Shown here in pieces: positions 41,601 through 51,399 of a stretch of 64,000 bases of DNA (the stretch's first letter is position 1; each line of letters begins with the position of its first letter). Both the position numbers and the translations under genes were made by a program. This stretch comes from Adineta steineri. Lineage: Eukaryota > Rotifera > Eurotatoria > Adinetida > Adinetidae. The stretch covers positions 1,118,523 through 1,182,522 of the forward strand of contig CAJNOI010000003.1 in the NCBI GenBank assembly GCA_905250115.1, read 5' to 3'. The notes beneath the pieces are model-generated. The model saw nothing but the letters and a program-made list of their open reading frames with translations. It was not told where the DNA came from and did no database searches.

Positions 41601-44478
41601 CAAAAAAATCGATAAGAATAATTTATTAAATTATAAAAAACATCGGTTTGTTATTTAATTTCAATGTATTTGTCTTGTATGAATGTGTCGCTTGTATTTT
41701 ATACAAAATAGAGAACGATAATTATTTGTTTTTTCTTTTTAATAGAACATTAACATATTGTATTTGGAATTTAATGGCTGGAGAAGAACAACCAGAAGTA
41801 AAACAAGAGAGAGTTGCTTTACCACCACCAACAAAACGACGTGATCTTCATTTACGTTAGTTATTAAACATTCATATAATATGTATAGAATTATCATTTG
41901 TTTATTTAGCATCAGTTAATATTGCACAAGCTGGATTTAGTTCTGCTGAAGAATCAGCACCAACAATAAATGCATTTGGTATTGGTCTTAGTTCTGATTC
42001 AGAACCAAATAATAAGTAAGAATAGTTATATGGATGATTTCTGTTTGAATTTCATTTGGAAATTTCAGAATATCTTCAATGGAGGAATCAATAAATATAC
42101 TTAATTTTGATAGTGTTCAAACATTTGATTCCGATCAAAAACCTTTATTTGTCAATAATATTGATTCATCACTTGGCCAAGCAACACCATCATCAGTGAC
42201 TACTTCAACACATATGATTCCATTAACTCAACATACTCAACATCAACATTCAATAACTGCTTCAGTACCACATCAACCACAATTAACAACAACAATACAT
42301 ATGTCACCAAATGTTATTGAAAAATCTAAACAAGCACTTCAAGTAAATTAAGAATCATTTGGGAAAAATTATTTTATTCTTTTCTAAAAGGTTAATATTC
42401 AAGCTGAATATCAACAAAAACCTTCAATAATCAATCAAAACGGAGCAGGTCTAGTAGAAGATGACGATTTTATTCCACCAGAACCACCAGCAAGAAAAGA
42501 TTATGGAAAGAAAGCTTTGGTAAATAAAGAAAAAAACTAGAATATTTGGGGAAGATTGAATTTCATTTTCTTTACCATTAGGCATTAGTAGCAAGAAATT
42601 ATCATCAATTAAAATTCATGGCTCTTTGTCTTGCTTTTGTAATTAATTTTCTAATGCTTTTCTACAAAGTAATATAAACTATTTCAATGAATTTAATAAA
42701 AATGATTATATAAAATATAGGCTATGCCATTAGCTGCAGCAGCAACTGAGTCAGTTCCACCGGATGCAATCGAACGTATTGATGAAGATGAGGATGAAGT
42801 AATTATGATGGATCCGAAGAATTTCTATATGGTTTATTTATTACAAATAAGTGCATTTTTACATTCATCGATTGCATTTCTAATGATGATCAGTTATTAC
42901 AAACTTAAAGTATGAATTGAACTATTTTTTTCAATAAAACAATCTTTTTCGTTTAGGTACCTTTGGTTATATTTAAACGAGAAAAAGAAATTGCTCGTAA
43001 ATTAGAATTTGAAGGTGCTTGGTTAATTGATCAACAGAGTGAAAATAGTTCTTGGATATTATCATATTTATCGCGTGAATGGCATAAACTTGTTATAAGT
43101 TCAAAATCATTTCCGGATTCATATTGGGATAAATTCGTTAAGAAAAAAGTTCGAAATAAATATTCCGATCAATTTGATTATGATGAATTAAGTCGATTTT
43201 TGGGAATGGAAAAAAATGACACACCTGGAAAATTTGAAATTGTTAAACCAGTTGAAACTGGTTTATGGGGAAAGTATGTATAAAACAAGATAAAAATATT
43301 TAATCAAGAAATCTCTTTAGAATTCAGTCTATTGATATACGTTATCAAGTTTGGAAATGGGGTGTTATTTTTACTGATAATGTAAGTATTTTACAGGGAA
43401 AATTTATTAACTCTTTTATTTTTTTTTTAGTCATTTCTCTATGTATTCTTCTACTTTATATTCTCCGTTATTGGCAATTTTTCATATTTTGTCTTTGCTA
43501 TTCATTTACTGGATGTTGCAATAAGTGTTAAAGCATTAAGTACCATATTGAAATCAATTACTCATAATGGTCGACAAGTAAAAATATATATTCAAATAAA
43601 ATTGATAAAATTTTTTATTTGAAATTTTTTGTTTTAGTTACTTTTAACAATTATGTTAATGGCTGTACTTGTTTATCTTTATACAGTTATTGCATTTAAT
43701 TTCTTCCGTAAATTTTATACCAAAGAAGAAGATGAAGAAAAAGAAGAAAATTGTAAAGATATGTTTACTGTAAGTTTGTAAAAAAGGAGAAAAAAAAGGA
43801 GTAGAAATTATACTTTTCAATTTTTAGTGTTTTAAATTTCATCTGTATTCTGGTATACGAGCTGGTGGTGGTATTGGTGATGAACTTGAATCTCCGAATG
43901 GAGATCCACTGGAATTATATCGAATTATTTTTGATATAACATTCTTCTTTTTTATTATCGTTATTCTTCTTGCTATTATTCAAGGTTTGATTATTGATGC
44001 ATTTGGTGATCTTCGAGAACAGCTTGATTCAGTCAAAGAAACACTTGAAGTAATCAGTCTAACATTCTATATTTAATCATAATTATTGATATTTTTAGTC
44101 AAAATGTTTTATTTGTGGTATTGGTCAAGATTATTTTGATAAAGAACCGCATGGGTTTGAAGTAAGAAAGAAAACAAAAATTTGTTTGAAAAGAATATTG
44201 ATTTATTTATTTATTTAAAGACACATACAACAGCAGAACATAATTTTGCAAATTATATGTTCTTTCTAACGCATCTTTTAAATAAACCTGACACAGAACA
44301 TACTGGACAGGTTTGTTATATGATTGAAATCGAATAAATATAATTATATATATATATAATAGGAAAGTTATGTTTGGGAAATGTATCAAAGCCGTAAATG
44401 GGATTTTTTTCCTGTTGGTGATTGTTTTCGACGTCAATATGAACCGGGAGGCGGTGGAGCAACATCAACAGAAAGTTA
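20698..44478 (+). CDS. RyR: Ryanodine receptor, complete
   Basis: Intracellular Ca2+-release channel of sarcoplasmic/endoplasmic reticulum, of the order of 5,000 residues in several dozen exons with introns near 50-60 nt. Start [19 protein letters not shown] matches the RyR N-terminus. Order: N-terminal beta-trefoil and MIR domains ([55 protein letters not shown]); RIH region ([20 protein letters not shown]); SPRY1 from 24305; RyR repeats ([21 protein letters not shown]); SPRY2 about 26080-26540; a long Ser/Thr linker; SPRY3 about 27630-28690; central solenoid with a second RyR-repeat pair (34100-34900); EF-hands; six-helix channel domain with filter GGGIGD; C-terminal KCFICGIG and [10 protein letters not shown], ending GATSTES. 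I saw no break in the frame, though not every splice junction was checked. The 28.0-28.6 and 39.6-40.3 kb introns are enlarged by inserted elements. Confidence 0.96.
27020..27640 (+). other. Low-complexity linker inside RyR between SPRY2 and SPRY3
   Basis: About 200 residues of Ser/Thr/Asn/Gln/Pro-rich sequence in one long exon (tracts such as [15 protein letters not shown]), just after the conserved [21 protein letters not shown] segment and before the next SPRY core ([18 protein letters not shown]). It falls at the place of divergent region 2 of vertebrate RyRs, which is variable and phosphorylated or isoform-specific. The frame runs through it without a stop, so it is expressed sequence. 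Confidence 0.75.
28124..28391. mobile_element. Inserted element in a RyR intron, 14-bp terminal inverted repeats
   Basis: The intron 28043-28617 is about ten times the local norm. Inside, CTCTTTCTCGTAGA (28124-28137) is matched exactly in inverse by TCTACGAGAAAGAG (28378-28391). Between them the sequence is less A+T-rich and holds a direct repeat of about 29 nt (28182-28211 and 28298-28326, sharing ttttcgatgtttttttgacc). On the minus strand GAGTTCGAATCT (28251-28262) resembles a tRNA-type B box. It is a MITE-like or SINE-like non-autonomous element; the class is not settled. Confidence 0.5.
39601..40243. mobile_element. 643-bp MITE-like element in a RyR intron, 16-bp perfect TIRs
   Basis: GTGAAACACGATCTAA at 39601-39616 is matched exactly in inverse by TTAGATCGTGTTTCAC at 40228-40243. 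The element fills most of the 39569-40313 intron, is G+C-richer than its surroundings, and contains no coding frame. It carries a tandem pair of 27-bp repeats (39681-39707 and 39708-39734, core ATGTTCTTTTGACC...ACAGAC) and a third copy at 39990-40016. T-runs flank both ends, so a short target duplication cannot be read with certainty. The flanking exons join in frame (LEG-NVLNGPIGKQMVD), so insertion left the gene intact. Confidence 0.68.
40498..40712 (+). other. Two canonical EF-hands of RyR
   Basis: Two Ca2+-binding loops on neighbouring exons: [14 protein letters not shown] and [14 protein letters not shown]. Both have acidic residues at loop positions 1, 3 and 12 (D-x-N-x-D and D-x-N-x-D starts, final Glu) and Gly at 6. 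Vertebrate RyR1 has weaker loops here, so Ca2+ binding at this site looks better preserved. Confidence 0.85.
43434..44100 (+). other. RyR pore region
   Basis: Contains hydrophobic membrane helices, then the selectivity filter GGGIGD at 43864-43881, and the pore-lining helix [19 protein letters not shown] leading to [12 protein letters not shown]. These are nearly identical to vertebrate RyR, so ion selectivity should be conserved. Confidence 0.93.
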
Positions 44479-45321
44479 ACAAGGATTTCTTTGGATTAAT
44501 GAGCCTCACCGGTGATTTTTCTTTTGTCTTCGTTTTTTTTTTTTTATAAATAATCAAGGGTGCTAATTTCTTTTTCTCCTCATCGATACAAAATGGATAA
44601 CGACAAAGAGACTAAATAAATAATATTTGTTTGTTTGTTTTTCTTTTCTAAAATCACACATGTTCTTGCACTATTTTTGCACAATTTGTACGGTTTTTTT
44701 AAACTATATTTAATTCACTTGCTTTTGTCTTCGTGTGTGGTTAGGAAAATGTTTTAATTGAATAAAGAGAATTTACCCCCCGACCGACTATAAATCAATT
44801 ATTATATTTTTCGTATTCCCAACGTTATCAAATATGACTAAATACTAAGTTACTCATTTCATAAGGTAAGGTCAATTTACAATGCATTTTATCTATATAC
44901 AAGCACATAATGTAATTTGTTTATGTTTTTGGAACTAAGATTAACGGAAATAGATAACAATTATTTATAAACTTCCATGTTTAGTTGTTATTATTTTTTT
45001 GTTATTCATTTTCTCCGTATTTTATATAGATTTTTATCCACTAATAAGTCAACGAAGGACAAATGTATGAGAATAGAGAAGAATTGAGAATATGAGTCAT
45101 ACTTTCCAAGATGTTACAGAAAGAAAATGCTGGAATTGTTAAATATGACTCACATTGGCAAAAAAATTGTAATGCGTCTATTTTTTTTTTCATACTTGAA
45201 ATATTATATTATTTGATGAAATATAATTGAATAAAGATATAACATGGCAAACAAGTTCGTCAATCATTTTTTTCAGAAAAAACAATACAGTGAAGCTTTC
45301 GACACCTTTCATAGAGTCATT
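44479..45321. other. RyR 3' flank
   Basis: A+T-rich, with the RyR 3' UTR at its start. Two inverted AP-1-like sites (atgagtcat near 45092, atgactca near 45148) are visible but unsupported. No gene seen. Confidence 0.45.
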
Positions 45322-45555
45322 TTCAACACTGAATTTTATGAAAGAAAGTTTATATATTCATATATGAAGAAACAATTATTTTTCTTTTTCTATTCTTTTC
45401 TAGTTTCTTCTTAAACATTGCATTACGAAGGGGAGAACTATGACGTCATCGTAGTGCAATGCTTAAGAAGATGCCAGAAAAGAACAGAAAAAGAAAAATA
45501 ATTGTTTCTTCATATATATATATATAAACTTTCTTTCATAAAATCAAGTGTTGAA
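45322..45555. repeat. 234-bp near-perfect foldback (inverted repeat) with a TGACGTCA loop
   Basis: The left arm starts TTCAACACTGAATTTTATGA at 45322 and the right arm ends TCATAAAATCAAGTGTTGAA at 45555. The arms, each about 105 nt, pair almost throughout, down to cattgcattacga / tcgtagtgcaatg. The loop is about 21 nt (45428-45448) and ends in the 8-bp palindrome TGACGTCA (45441-45448), the CRE/ATF consensus. It ends 23 bp before the start codon of the hydroxylase gene, so it is likely in its leader or core promoter. Structure fits a foldback MITE. Confidence 0.82.
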
Positions 45556-45578
45556 TTTTTTTCTTTGAGATATATACG

Positions 45579-46658
45579 ATGTTACAAACAACTTATACAG
45601 AAGCAAGTTATGAGCAACCAGTGAATGCTGAAACTAATGTAGATTTACAGCATGTACCTGCTTCAAATGTTACTTATAAACTTCGACCAACAGCTAATTG
45701 GGTTCAAAAACCATATGAAAAACGAAATTTTTGGGAGCGTCTTGCTACACTTGACTTAGCTAGTGATAAATGTTATGTTGTTCAACCACAAAATACAAAT
45801 CCACCACCTAATCTTAATGTTTGGCGTGAGCGTCTATGGTTAATTGTTATGATTGCACCAGCATTAATTATTCAAGCACTTTGGTATTATATTATACCTG
45901 AAAATAGTTTCTTTCATACATGGCATCCAATTGTAGCATTTATTTTCTATCATTTGGCTTTTTTTACTTTTATTATAAGACTAGTTAAACATATTACATA
46001 TTATATGGATGTCTATGGTACTTTTGATGAATATAAAAGACCACGTGATTATGTACCTGATAAATATGTATATCGATTGATTCTAAGTATTCTCATTTAT
46101 ACATTGGCACGTACTGGTGGTGGTCTAATTTTAGGTGGATATAATCGTTATAGTCCTCCATCACTTGGTCATACTATTTCTTGGGCTTTTCCAATAAAGA
46201 TTGGTATTTGGTTAATTACTTTAGATTTCTTCTTCTATTTCTATCATCGTGCAGTTCATACATTTCCTTTTCTTTGGAAATATCATAGTAAACATCATTC
46301 TACAAAACATCCAACACCTCTTCAATCAATTCTTGCCGATGATTTACAAGAAATTATCGAAATTTTTCTCATTCCATTAGCTGCATCTTTAGTTATGCCA
46401 TTATTAGTACATGAATTTTGGATTGCTCAATGTATTCTTGCCTATGTTGAAGCAATGGGTCATAGTGGTACACGTGTTTACTGGACACATCCACTTATTG
46501 GTGAAATACTCCGACCATTTGGAATGGAACTTACTGTTGAAGATCATGATTTACATCATCGATATGGAAAAAGTGGTAAGAATTATGGGAAACAAACAAG
46601 AATTTTCGATCGAATTTTTAATACAATCAGCGAACGTATTGAAGGTGTAGAAAAATAA
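45579..46658 (+). CDS. Fatty-acid hydroxylase / sterol-desaturase superfamily protein
   Basis: A single exon of 359 residues. The three His clusters of the di-iron hydroxylase superfamily are present: HRAVH (223-227), HSKHH (236-240) and HDLHH (323-327), with an added His in GHSG (about 295). Four or so hydrophobic helices (about 88-105, 118-135, 166-190, 207-222, 262-282) suggest an ER membrane protein that uses O2 to hydroxylate or desaturate a lipid or sterol. The substrate cannot be read; it is not an obvious match to C4-sterol methyl oxidase or FA2H by eye, and it lacks a cytochrome b5 domain. Intron absence and accessory surroundings make horizontal origin possible. Confidence 0.82.
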   Translation: MLQTTYTEASYEQPVNAETNVDLQHVPASNVTYKLRPTANWVQKPYEKRNFWERLATLDLASDKCYVVQPQNTNPPPNLNVWRERLWLIVMIAPALIIQALWYYIIPENSFFHTWHPIVAFIFYHLAFFTFIIRLVKHITYYMDVYGTFDEYKRPRDYVPDKYVYRLILSILIYTLARTGGGLILGGYNRYSPPSLGHTISWAFPIKIGIWLITLDFFFYFYHRAVHTFPFLWKYHSKHHSTKHPTPLQSILADDLQEIIEIFLIPLAASLVMPLLVHEFWIAQCILAYVEAMGHSGTRVYWTHPLIGEILRPFGMELTVEDHDLHHRYGKSGKNYGKQTRIFDRIFNTISERIEGVEK

Positions 46659-47343
46659 TTCATATTATCATGAACTATTGAAAATTATCTATTGCATTGA
46701 ATAATTTTATTATATACAATATAATGTACAAATTTAAATATTGAATTTTCAAAATAAAAGTAATTCTTTAATTATAATAGAATGTCATCGTGAAAATTTT
46801 TAGACATATCAATTGTTTCTATTAGATCTAGAATGTTTATTAATTTTTAAACGGAAATAAATATATATCACCAGGCTTATTCATTGGGGAGAGGGGATTT
46901 TCAATGATTCGAAAGATTGATAAATATTTGCAATGTTCTTTTGTTACAAAAATTAGCTGTTATCTATATAAAATCTTGAGGGTGTGGATGCGAGTGTTGC
47001 TCTCACTGTGACTCATATTCATCCCTCACCCGCAATCCACACTCTTTTTCTTCATCATACGAGGCCTCGTTCAACACTATTACAACTCAGTTCCATGTAA
47101 GTTATTCTTTTTTGCGATTTTTTATTACAGAGAATACTCTCTTAAAGAATAAAAAATATAAATATACCTGAGAAGGTCATTTATACAAATACGTATGTAA
47201 GTGTATTATCATATCAGTCGGCTTTCTCCATTACGTTTTTATTCTTTACAGAGTTGTTTTTTGTATGTGCACGCGAGCAACTAAAATATAGAATTAATTC
47301 AAAAATAAGTAAACAAAATCTTCGTTTATTTATCAATTATTCT
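46659..47343. other. Intergenic between convergent genes, with a TGTGG hairpin
   Basis: 3' flanks of the hydroxylase (plus) and the ART-TPR gene (minus). An inverted pair gagggtgtggatgcgagtg (46978-46996) / ctcacccgcaatccacactc (47025-47044) could fold; it belongs to the TGTGGG-like set described for this half. No gene seen. Confidence 0.5.
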
Positions 47344-50097
47344 TTATAGTTTCTTTTTGATATTTTCAATACTCTTTTTCACAATTTCTATATGACGATG
47401 AGTTGGAGGTAATGTACGATGGAATATATCCAGAGCACGTTCATAACATGAAAGTGCTTTCGAATAGTCTTTCATATTCTTATACACTTTACCAATGTTG
47501 TTGTATGACGTAGCCAAATCAGGATGATTTGATGGAAGAGTTTTTTCTTGAATTTCAAGTGCTTTTTCGGAAAATGAAAGTGCTTTCGAATAGTCTTTTA
47601 TATTCTTATACATTTTACCAATGTTGTTGTATGACGTAGCCAAATCAGAATGATTTAATGGAAGAGCTTTCTGTTGAATTTCAAGCGCTTTTTTGTAAAA
47701 TGAAAGTGCGTTTGGGTACTCTCCCATATTATAATGCGCATTACCGATGTTGTCGTATGAGGTAGCCAAATAAGGATGATTTGAAGGAAGAGTTTTTTGA
47801 TAGATTTCATGTGCTTTTTCCTGAGATGACAGTCCTTTCGAGTACTCTCCCATGCTTTTATACACTAAACCGATGTTGTTGTATAAAGTAGCCAAATCAG
47901 GATGATTTGATGGAAGAGATTTATCTTGAATTTCAAGTGCCTTTTCGTAAAATGAAAGTGCTTTCGAGTACTCTGCCATATTAAAATACATACTACCGAT
48001 GTTATTGTATGAAGTAGCCAAATGAGGATGATTTGAAGGAAGAGCTTGTTCTCGAATTCCAAGTGCTTTTTCGTAATATGAAAGAGCTTTCGAGTACTCT
48101 CCCATGTTGTCGTAGACACTACCGATATTGTCGTATGAAGTAGCCAAATCAGGATGATTCGAAGGAAGAGTTTTTTGATACATCTCAAGTGCTTTTCCGT
48201 GAGATGAAAGTGCATTCGAGTATTCTCCCATGCTGTGATACGCACTACCGATATTATTGTATGAAGTAGCCAAATCAGGATGATCTGATGAAAGAGTTCT
48301 TTGAAAGATTTCAAGCGCTTTTTCGTGAGATGAAAGTGCTTTCGAGTATTCTCCCATCTTGTCATACACTAAACCGATGTTGCTGTATGAAGTAGCCAAA
48401 TCAGGATGATTTGATAGAAGAGTTTGTTGTTGAATTTCCAATGCTTTTTCGTGAGATGAAAGTGCTTTCGAGTATTCTCCCATGTTCTCATACAGATTAC
48501 CGATATTGTTATATGAAGTAGCCAAATGAGGATGATTTGAAGGAAGAGTTTTTTCTCGAATTTCCAATGCTTTTTTGTAAAATGAAAGTGCTTTCGAGTA
48601 CTCTCCTATGTCTTTATAGACGTTGCCAATCAAGTCGTATAAATTAGCTAACTCTGGATGATTTGGAGGAAGACCGTTTTGTGTAATTTCAAGTCCTTGT
48701 TCGTAATACCAAAGAGCCTTTTCATAATTACCGTGACCATGTTTAATATATCCGAGACAACCACAATAAAGCGCTTTTTCAGCCTCATCAGATGTCTGTT
48801 CGAGCAATACGTTATAAAGTTCTTCAGCCTTATTAAGTTGACGAATATTTATCAATAAGTTACCCAGTCTGTGCCGTCCAGTACCACCACCAGCTTCTCC
48901 TCGCATCCGATCAGTAAGTAATCGTAGTTGTTGATCATCATCCGATGTTAATTGTAATTCAACTTGATGAAGGTGATTATTATTGCCTATTTGTTTAGTT
49001 GCAACCACTCGAAAAACGGTGTGCATTGAGAAGAGAATTTCATCTTCTTCCTTAAAATAGCTCATATCTTTAATGGAGGCAAACGGTGTTGATTGAATAC
49101 AAGGATCAATGGACATTATAAAAAGAACGCCCATCGTATCCGGCTTTGTTGACGCACATCGAGCAAAATCGAGAGATACATGTTTATCTCTACTCGTGGA
49201 CAAGAAATTATTAAATGAGATTAGTACAGCTTTTGGTTTTTGAAGTTTTTCAAAATCTGATTCTGAAACACCTTGTCCTCGATAAACTAAGAAAGGTTGT
49301 CTTCCATAACTATTGACCTGTTGTTCGTACAACTGTCGAATTTGTTCATGTAAATCTCGCAGAAAAAATCCCATAGTAATAATTATATCAGCGTCCATTG
49401 TTCTAAGGCCATAATTGAGCATAGAAAAGATATTCGATGGAAAAGTATACCACCAAATAGCTATTTGGGCATGGTATTCTTTCTCAAAACGGGCAATATA
49501 TTTTGGTGACACACAGTCATGATCTCGACAGTAAGTAATAAAGTGTTTGACAGCCTGTTCATTATGTTTCATATCAAGAAGAATTTCCTTGAATAGCTGG
49601 GTATACATAAAAGTCGGGTCCAGCTGATTTAGATTATCAGTTGACTTCATGTCATTTACTGTCACAAAGCTGATGGCAATCGAATTTTGATGGTATTGTT
49701 TAATATCCGATTGTAACCCTTGACATATGTCATCAATGTTAGTATGAACGTACTTGATTTTTTGACATTTTTTTGTCCATTCTTCATGCACGGTTTTGAT
49801 ATCATTGAAGATATAAACATCATCCAACTGAGGAATATCATTGATAAGGGGGATTATTTGTTGAGACATAGTATCCTTGACAATGAGAACAAACGTGATG
49901 CCTTCTTGAGCATTTGTAAGAAAGTCAATGCATGTATCTCGTTGCGTAAAGACATTGATATGACCAGTAATCGTTCGTATTTGTTTTAATGTATTTTCAT
50001 AATCTTCGTTTCTTTGGTCGATACTAGTATCCACCCATAGAAGAAGGTAATTGTGTGCCATATGTCGTCGTCGTTTAAGAATATTTGATGGTGTCAT
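47344..50097 (-). CDS. Mono-ADP-ribosyltransferase with C-terminal kinesin-light-chain-type TPRs
   Basis: A single exon of 917 residues; start at the first ATG after an in-frame stop upstream. Residues about 1-150 are an N-terminal region of unknown fold that starts LLLWVDTSI. Residues about 155-385 form an ART domain with the R-S-E signature: LVYRGQG (Arg273), FLSTSR (STS 300-302), EEDEILF (Glu351, Glu353). Then come about eleven TPRs; the last ten (485-904) are exact 42-residue units of the pattern TSYNNIGxxYxxMGEYSKALSxxEKALEI....LPSNHPDLA. The R-S-ExE set is typical of arginine-specific ARTs that move ADP-ribose from NAD+ to protein. The TPRs are expected to choose partners. No signal peptide is seen, so it acts inside the cell. 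This architecture is expanded in bdelloid rotifers. Targets are unknown. Confidence 0.88.
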   Translation of the reverse strand: MTPSNILKRRRHMAHNYLLLWVDTSIDQRNEDYENTLKQIRTITGHINVFTQRDTCIDFLTNAQEGITFVLIVKDTMSQQIIPLINDIPQLDDVYIFNDIKTVHEEWTKKCQKIKYVHTNIDDICQGLQSDIKQYHQNSIAISFVTVNDMKSTDNLNQLDPTFMYTQLFKEILLDMKHNEQAVKHFITYCRDHDCVSPKYIARFEKEYHAQIAIWWYTFPSNIFSMLNYGLRTMDADIIITMGFFLRDLHEQIRQLYEQQVNSYGRQPFLVYRGQGVSESDFEKLQKPKAVLISFNNFLSTSRDKHVSLDFARCASTKPDTMGVLFIMSIDPCIQSTPFASIKDMSYFKEEDEILFSMHTVFRVVATKQIGNNNHLHQVELQLTSDDDQQLRLLTDRMRGEAGGGTGRHRLGNLLINIRQLNKAEELYNVLLEQTSDEAEKALYCGCLGYIKHGHGNYEKALWYYEQGLEITQNGLPPNHPELANLYDLIGNVYKDIGEYSKALSFYKKALEIREKTLPSNHPHLATSYNNIGNLYENMGEYSKALSSHEKALEIQQQTLLSNHPDLATSYSNIGLVYDKMGEYSKALSSHEKALEIFQRTLSSDHPDLATSYNNIGSAYHSMGEYSNALSSHGKALEMYQKTLPSNHPDLATSYDNIGSVYDNMGEYSKALSYYEKALGIREQALPSNHPHLATSYNNIGSMYFNMAEYSKALSFYEKALEIQDKSLPSNHPDLATLYNNIGLVYKSMGEYSKGLSSQEKAHEIYQKTLPSNHPYLATSYDNIGNAHYNMGEYPNALSFYKKALEIQQKALPLNHSDLATSYNNIGKMYKNIKDYSKALSFSEKALEIQEKTLPSNHPDLATSYNNIGKVYKNMKDYSKALSCYERALDIFHRTLPPTHRHIEIVKKSIENIKKKL
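47386..48645 (-). repeat. Ten tandem 126-bp units encoding TPRs
   Basis: Coding minisatellite inside the ART-TPR gene. Units differ at few positions, mostly in helix A surface residues (for example NIGNLYENMGEY, NIGLVYDKMGEY, NIGSAYHSMGEY), which suggests recent unit duplication or gene conversion with room for binding-surface change. Confidence 0.9.
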
Positions 50098-51094
50098 TGA
50101 TTCGGATGATGCAGCAGCATTTTGATTCGATTTTGATTCGCTCAGTCTGGTCTTGTCATAACTTGTTGTTGAAGTTGAACTTGTCAGTAGGTAGTGTTGC
50201 TTGAATGAAAAGAAAGATCACCGTTCTACTTTATATAGACAGTTACTTGGTTTTTTCCAAGTTATAGACGAATTAAAATGTTTGTGTTTTTTTGTTGTCG
50301 CTCAAGGGCAAACTTCACGTGGTTATTTTCGAAAATAATATTATGCAGAACAAAAGAAATAGATAAAATCAAACAAATTCATCCATGTGAAACTAGTACG
50401 ACTGCAGTTACATTTCGAATAGGATTGGTTAATCCAAAGAAAAGCATACAATACCGATTCAAATCCATAAAATGCCTAATATCTTTTTTATATACCATTT
50501 TCATCTGATTATTTTTTTGATCTTTATTGAAATTAAAAACAATGGACAGAATTTTCTAAATGAAGTATCTGATAATACAATTATATGTTGTTGAAATGTA
50601 GTAGATATACAAACGGTTATTAAGAAAAATAAGCTTCTTAAATTATTTTAACAGAAATTATAATAAACGTATTTTCAATGACTAAAACTACGAAATTTTC
50701 AATTGAAAAAGAAAAACTATTTGTGATTCATAATTATTATATGCCATCATGAGATTCGGTATGAGTGGGGATATTTAATCTACTCGCTTACTCACATTTA
50801 CATCCATACCTTCAAAATATGTCTTTTTTTGTTCAATGTATTGTGGTACTATATTGAAATTAAAAATACTACGATACATACTATCAAAATAAAGAATAAG
50901 AAAGTAAGTATTGTTACAAACGGATTTGAAAAAAAATCGGTAGTTATTCTATCATTATCTAGACATATGTTTGATGATTTATAAGAACAAAAAAAACGAA
51001 GAAGAAAAGAAATTATCTGTTGATTCTTCAACGAGAAACTTAAAGATACCTCCACCATGGAGGAAATCAGTGTTATAAGAGCTTATAATATTAG
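50098..51094. other. Upstream region of the ART-TPR gene
   Basis: No convincing gene. A frame just upstream of the ART start (50098-50210, minus) is open and Ser-rich but has no ATG before a stop. A weak inverted pair of TGTGG-like type lies at about 50759-50810. Confidence 0.4.
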
Positions 51095-51340
51095 TCATTC
51101 CCCTTCAGGTAGTGCGTTCAGTACTGATTTAATTTTGACTGTATGTTTTTTTGTTTTTATACCTTCTGCGTAGATTATTAGAGGTGTTGAGCACATTATT
51201 CTATTTAAGTTAGGCTTATGGTCTGCTATGAATAATGATTCTTTGATTAATAATCGATACTGTTGATTATTTTTAGACAAATTCTACCAATTTTTCTAGC
51301 CAGTTTTATGATTAGTATCCAATTCAACCTAGCACGCACA
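51095..51340 (-). pseudogene. GIY-YIG-like C-terminal remnant, probably of a Penelope-like element
   Basis: The minus strand reads NHKTG-stop-KNW-stop-NLSKNNQQYRLL, then IKESLFIADHKPNLNRIMC, ending NALPEGE. The spacing of NH, NW, R-LIKESLFI and KPNLN is that of the C-terminal end of GIY-YIG endonuclease domains in retroelements. Two in-frame stops break it, and no reverse transcriptase was found beside it. It starts 60 bp from unit A of the local gene family. Family call is by pattern only. Confidence 0.42.
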
Positions 51341-51399
51341 CCCACATCCATCTTCATTGCGTATACGTCCTCGTGACACCTTCATTTAACAATCATTTC

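Noticed and set aside
47865..48365. 166-codon ORF within the ART-TPR gene
   Set aside because: Out-of-frame shadow of the 126-bp TPR repeats on the same strand; it repeats with the same period.
50278..50508. 76-codon plus-strand ORF upstream of the ART-TPR gene
   Set aside because: No domain, odd composition, no splice partners; length is within chance for this DNA.
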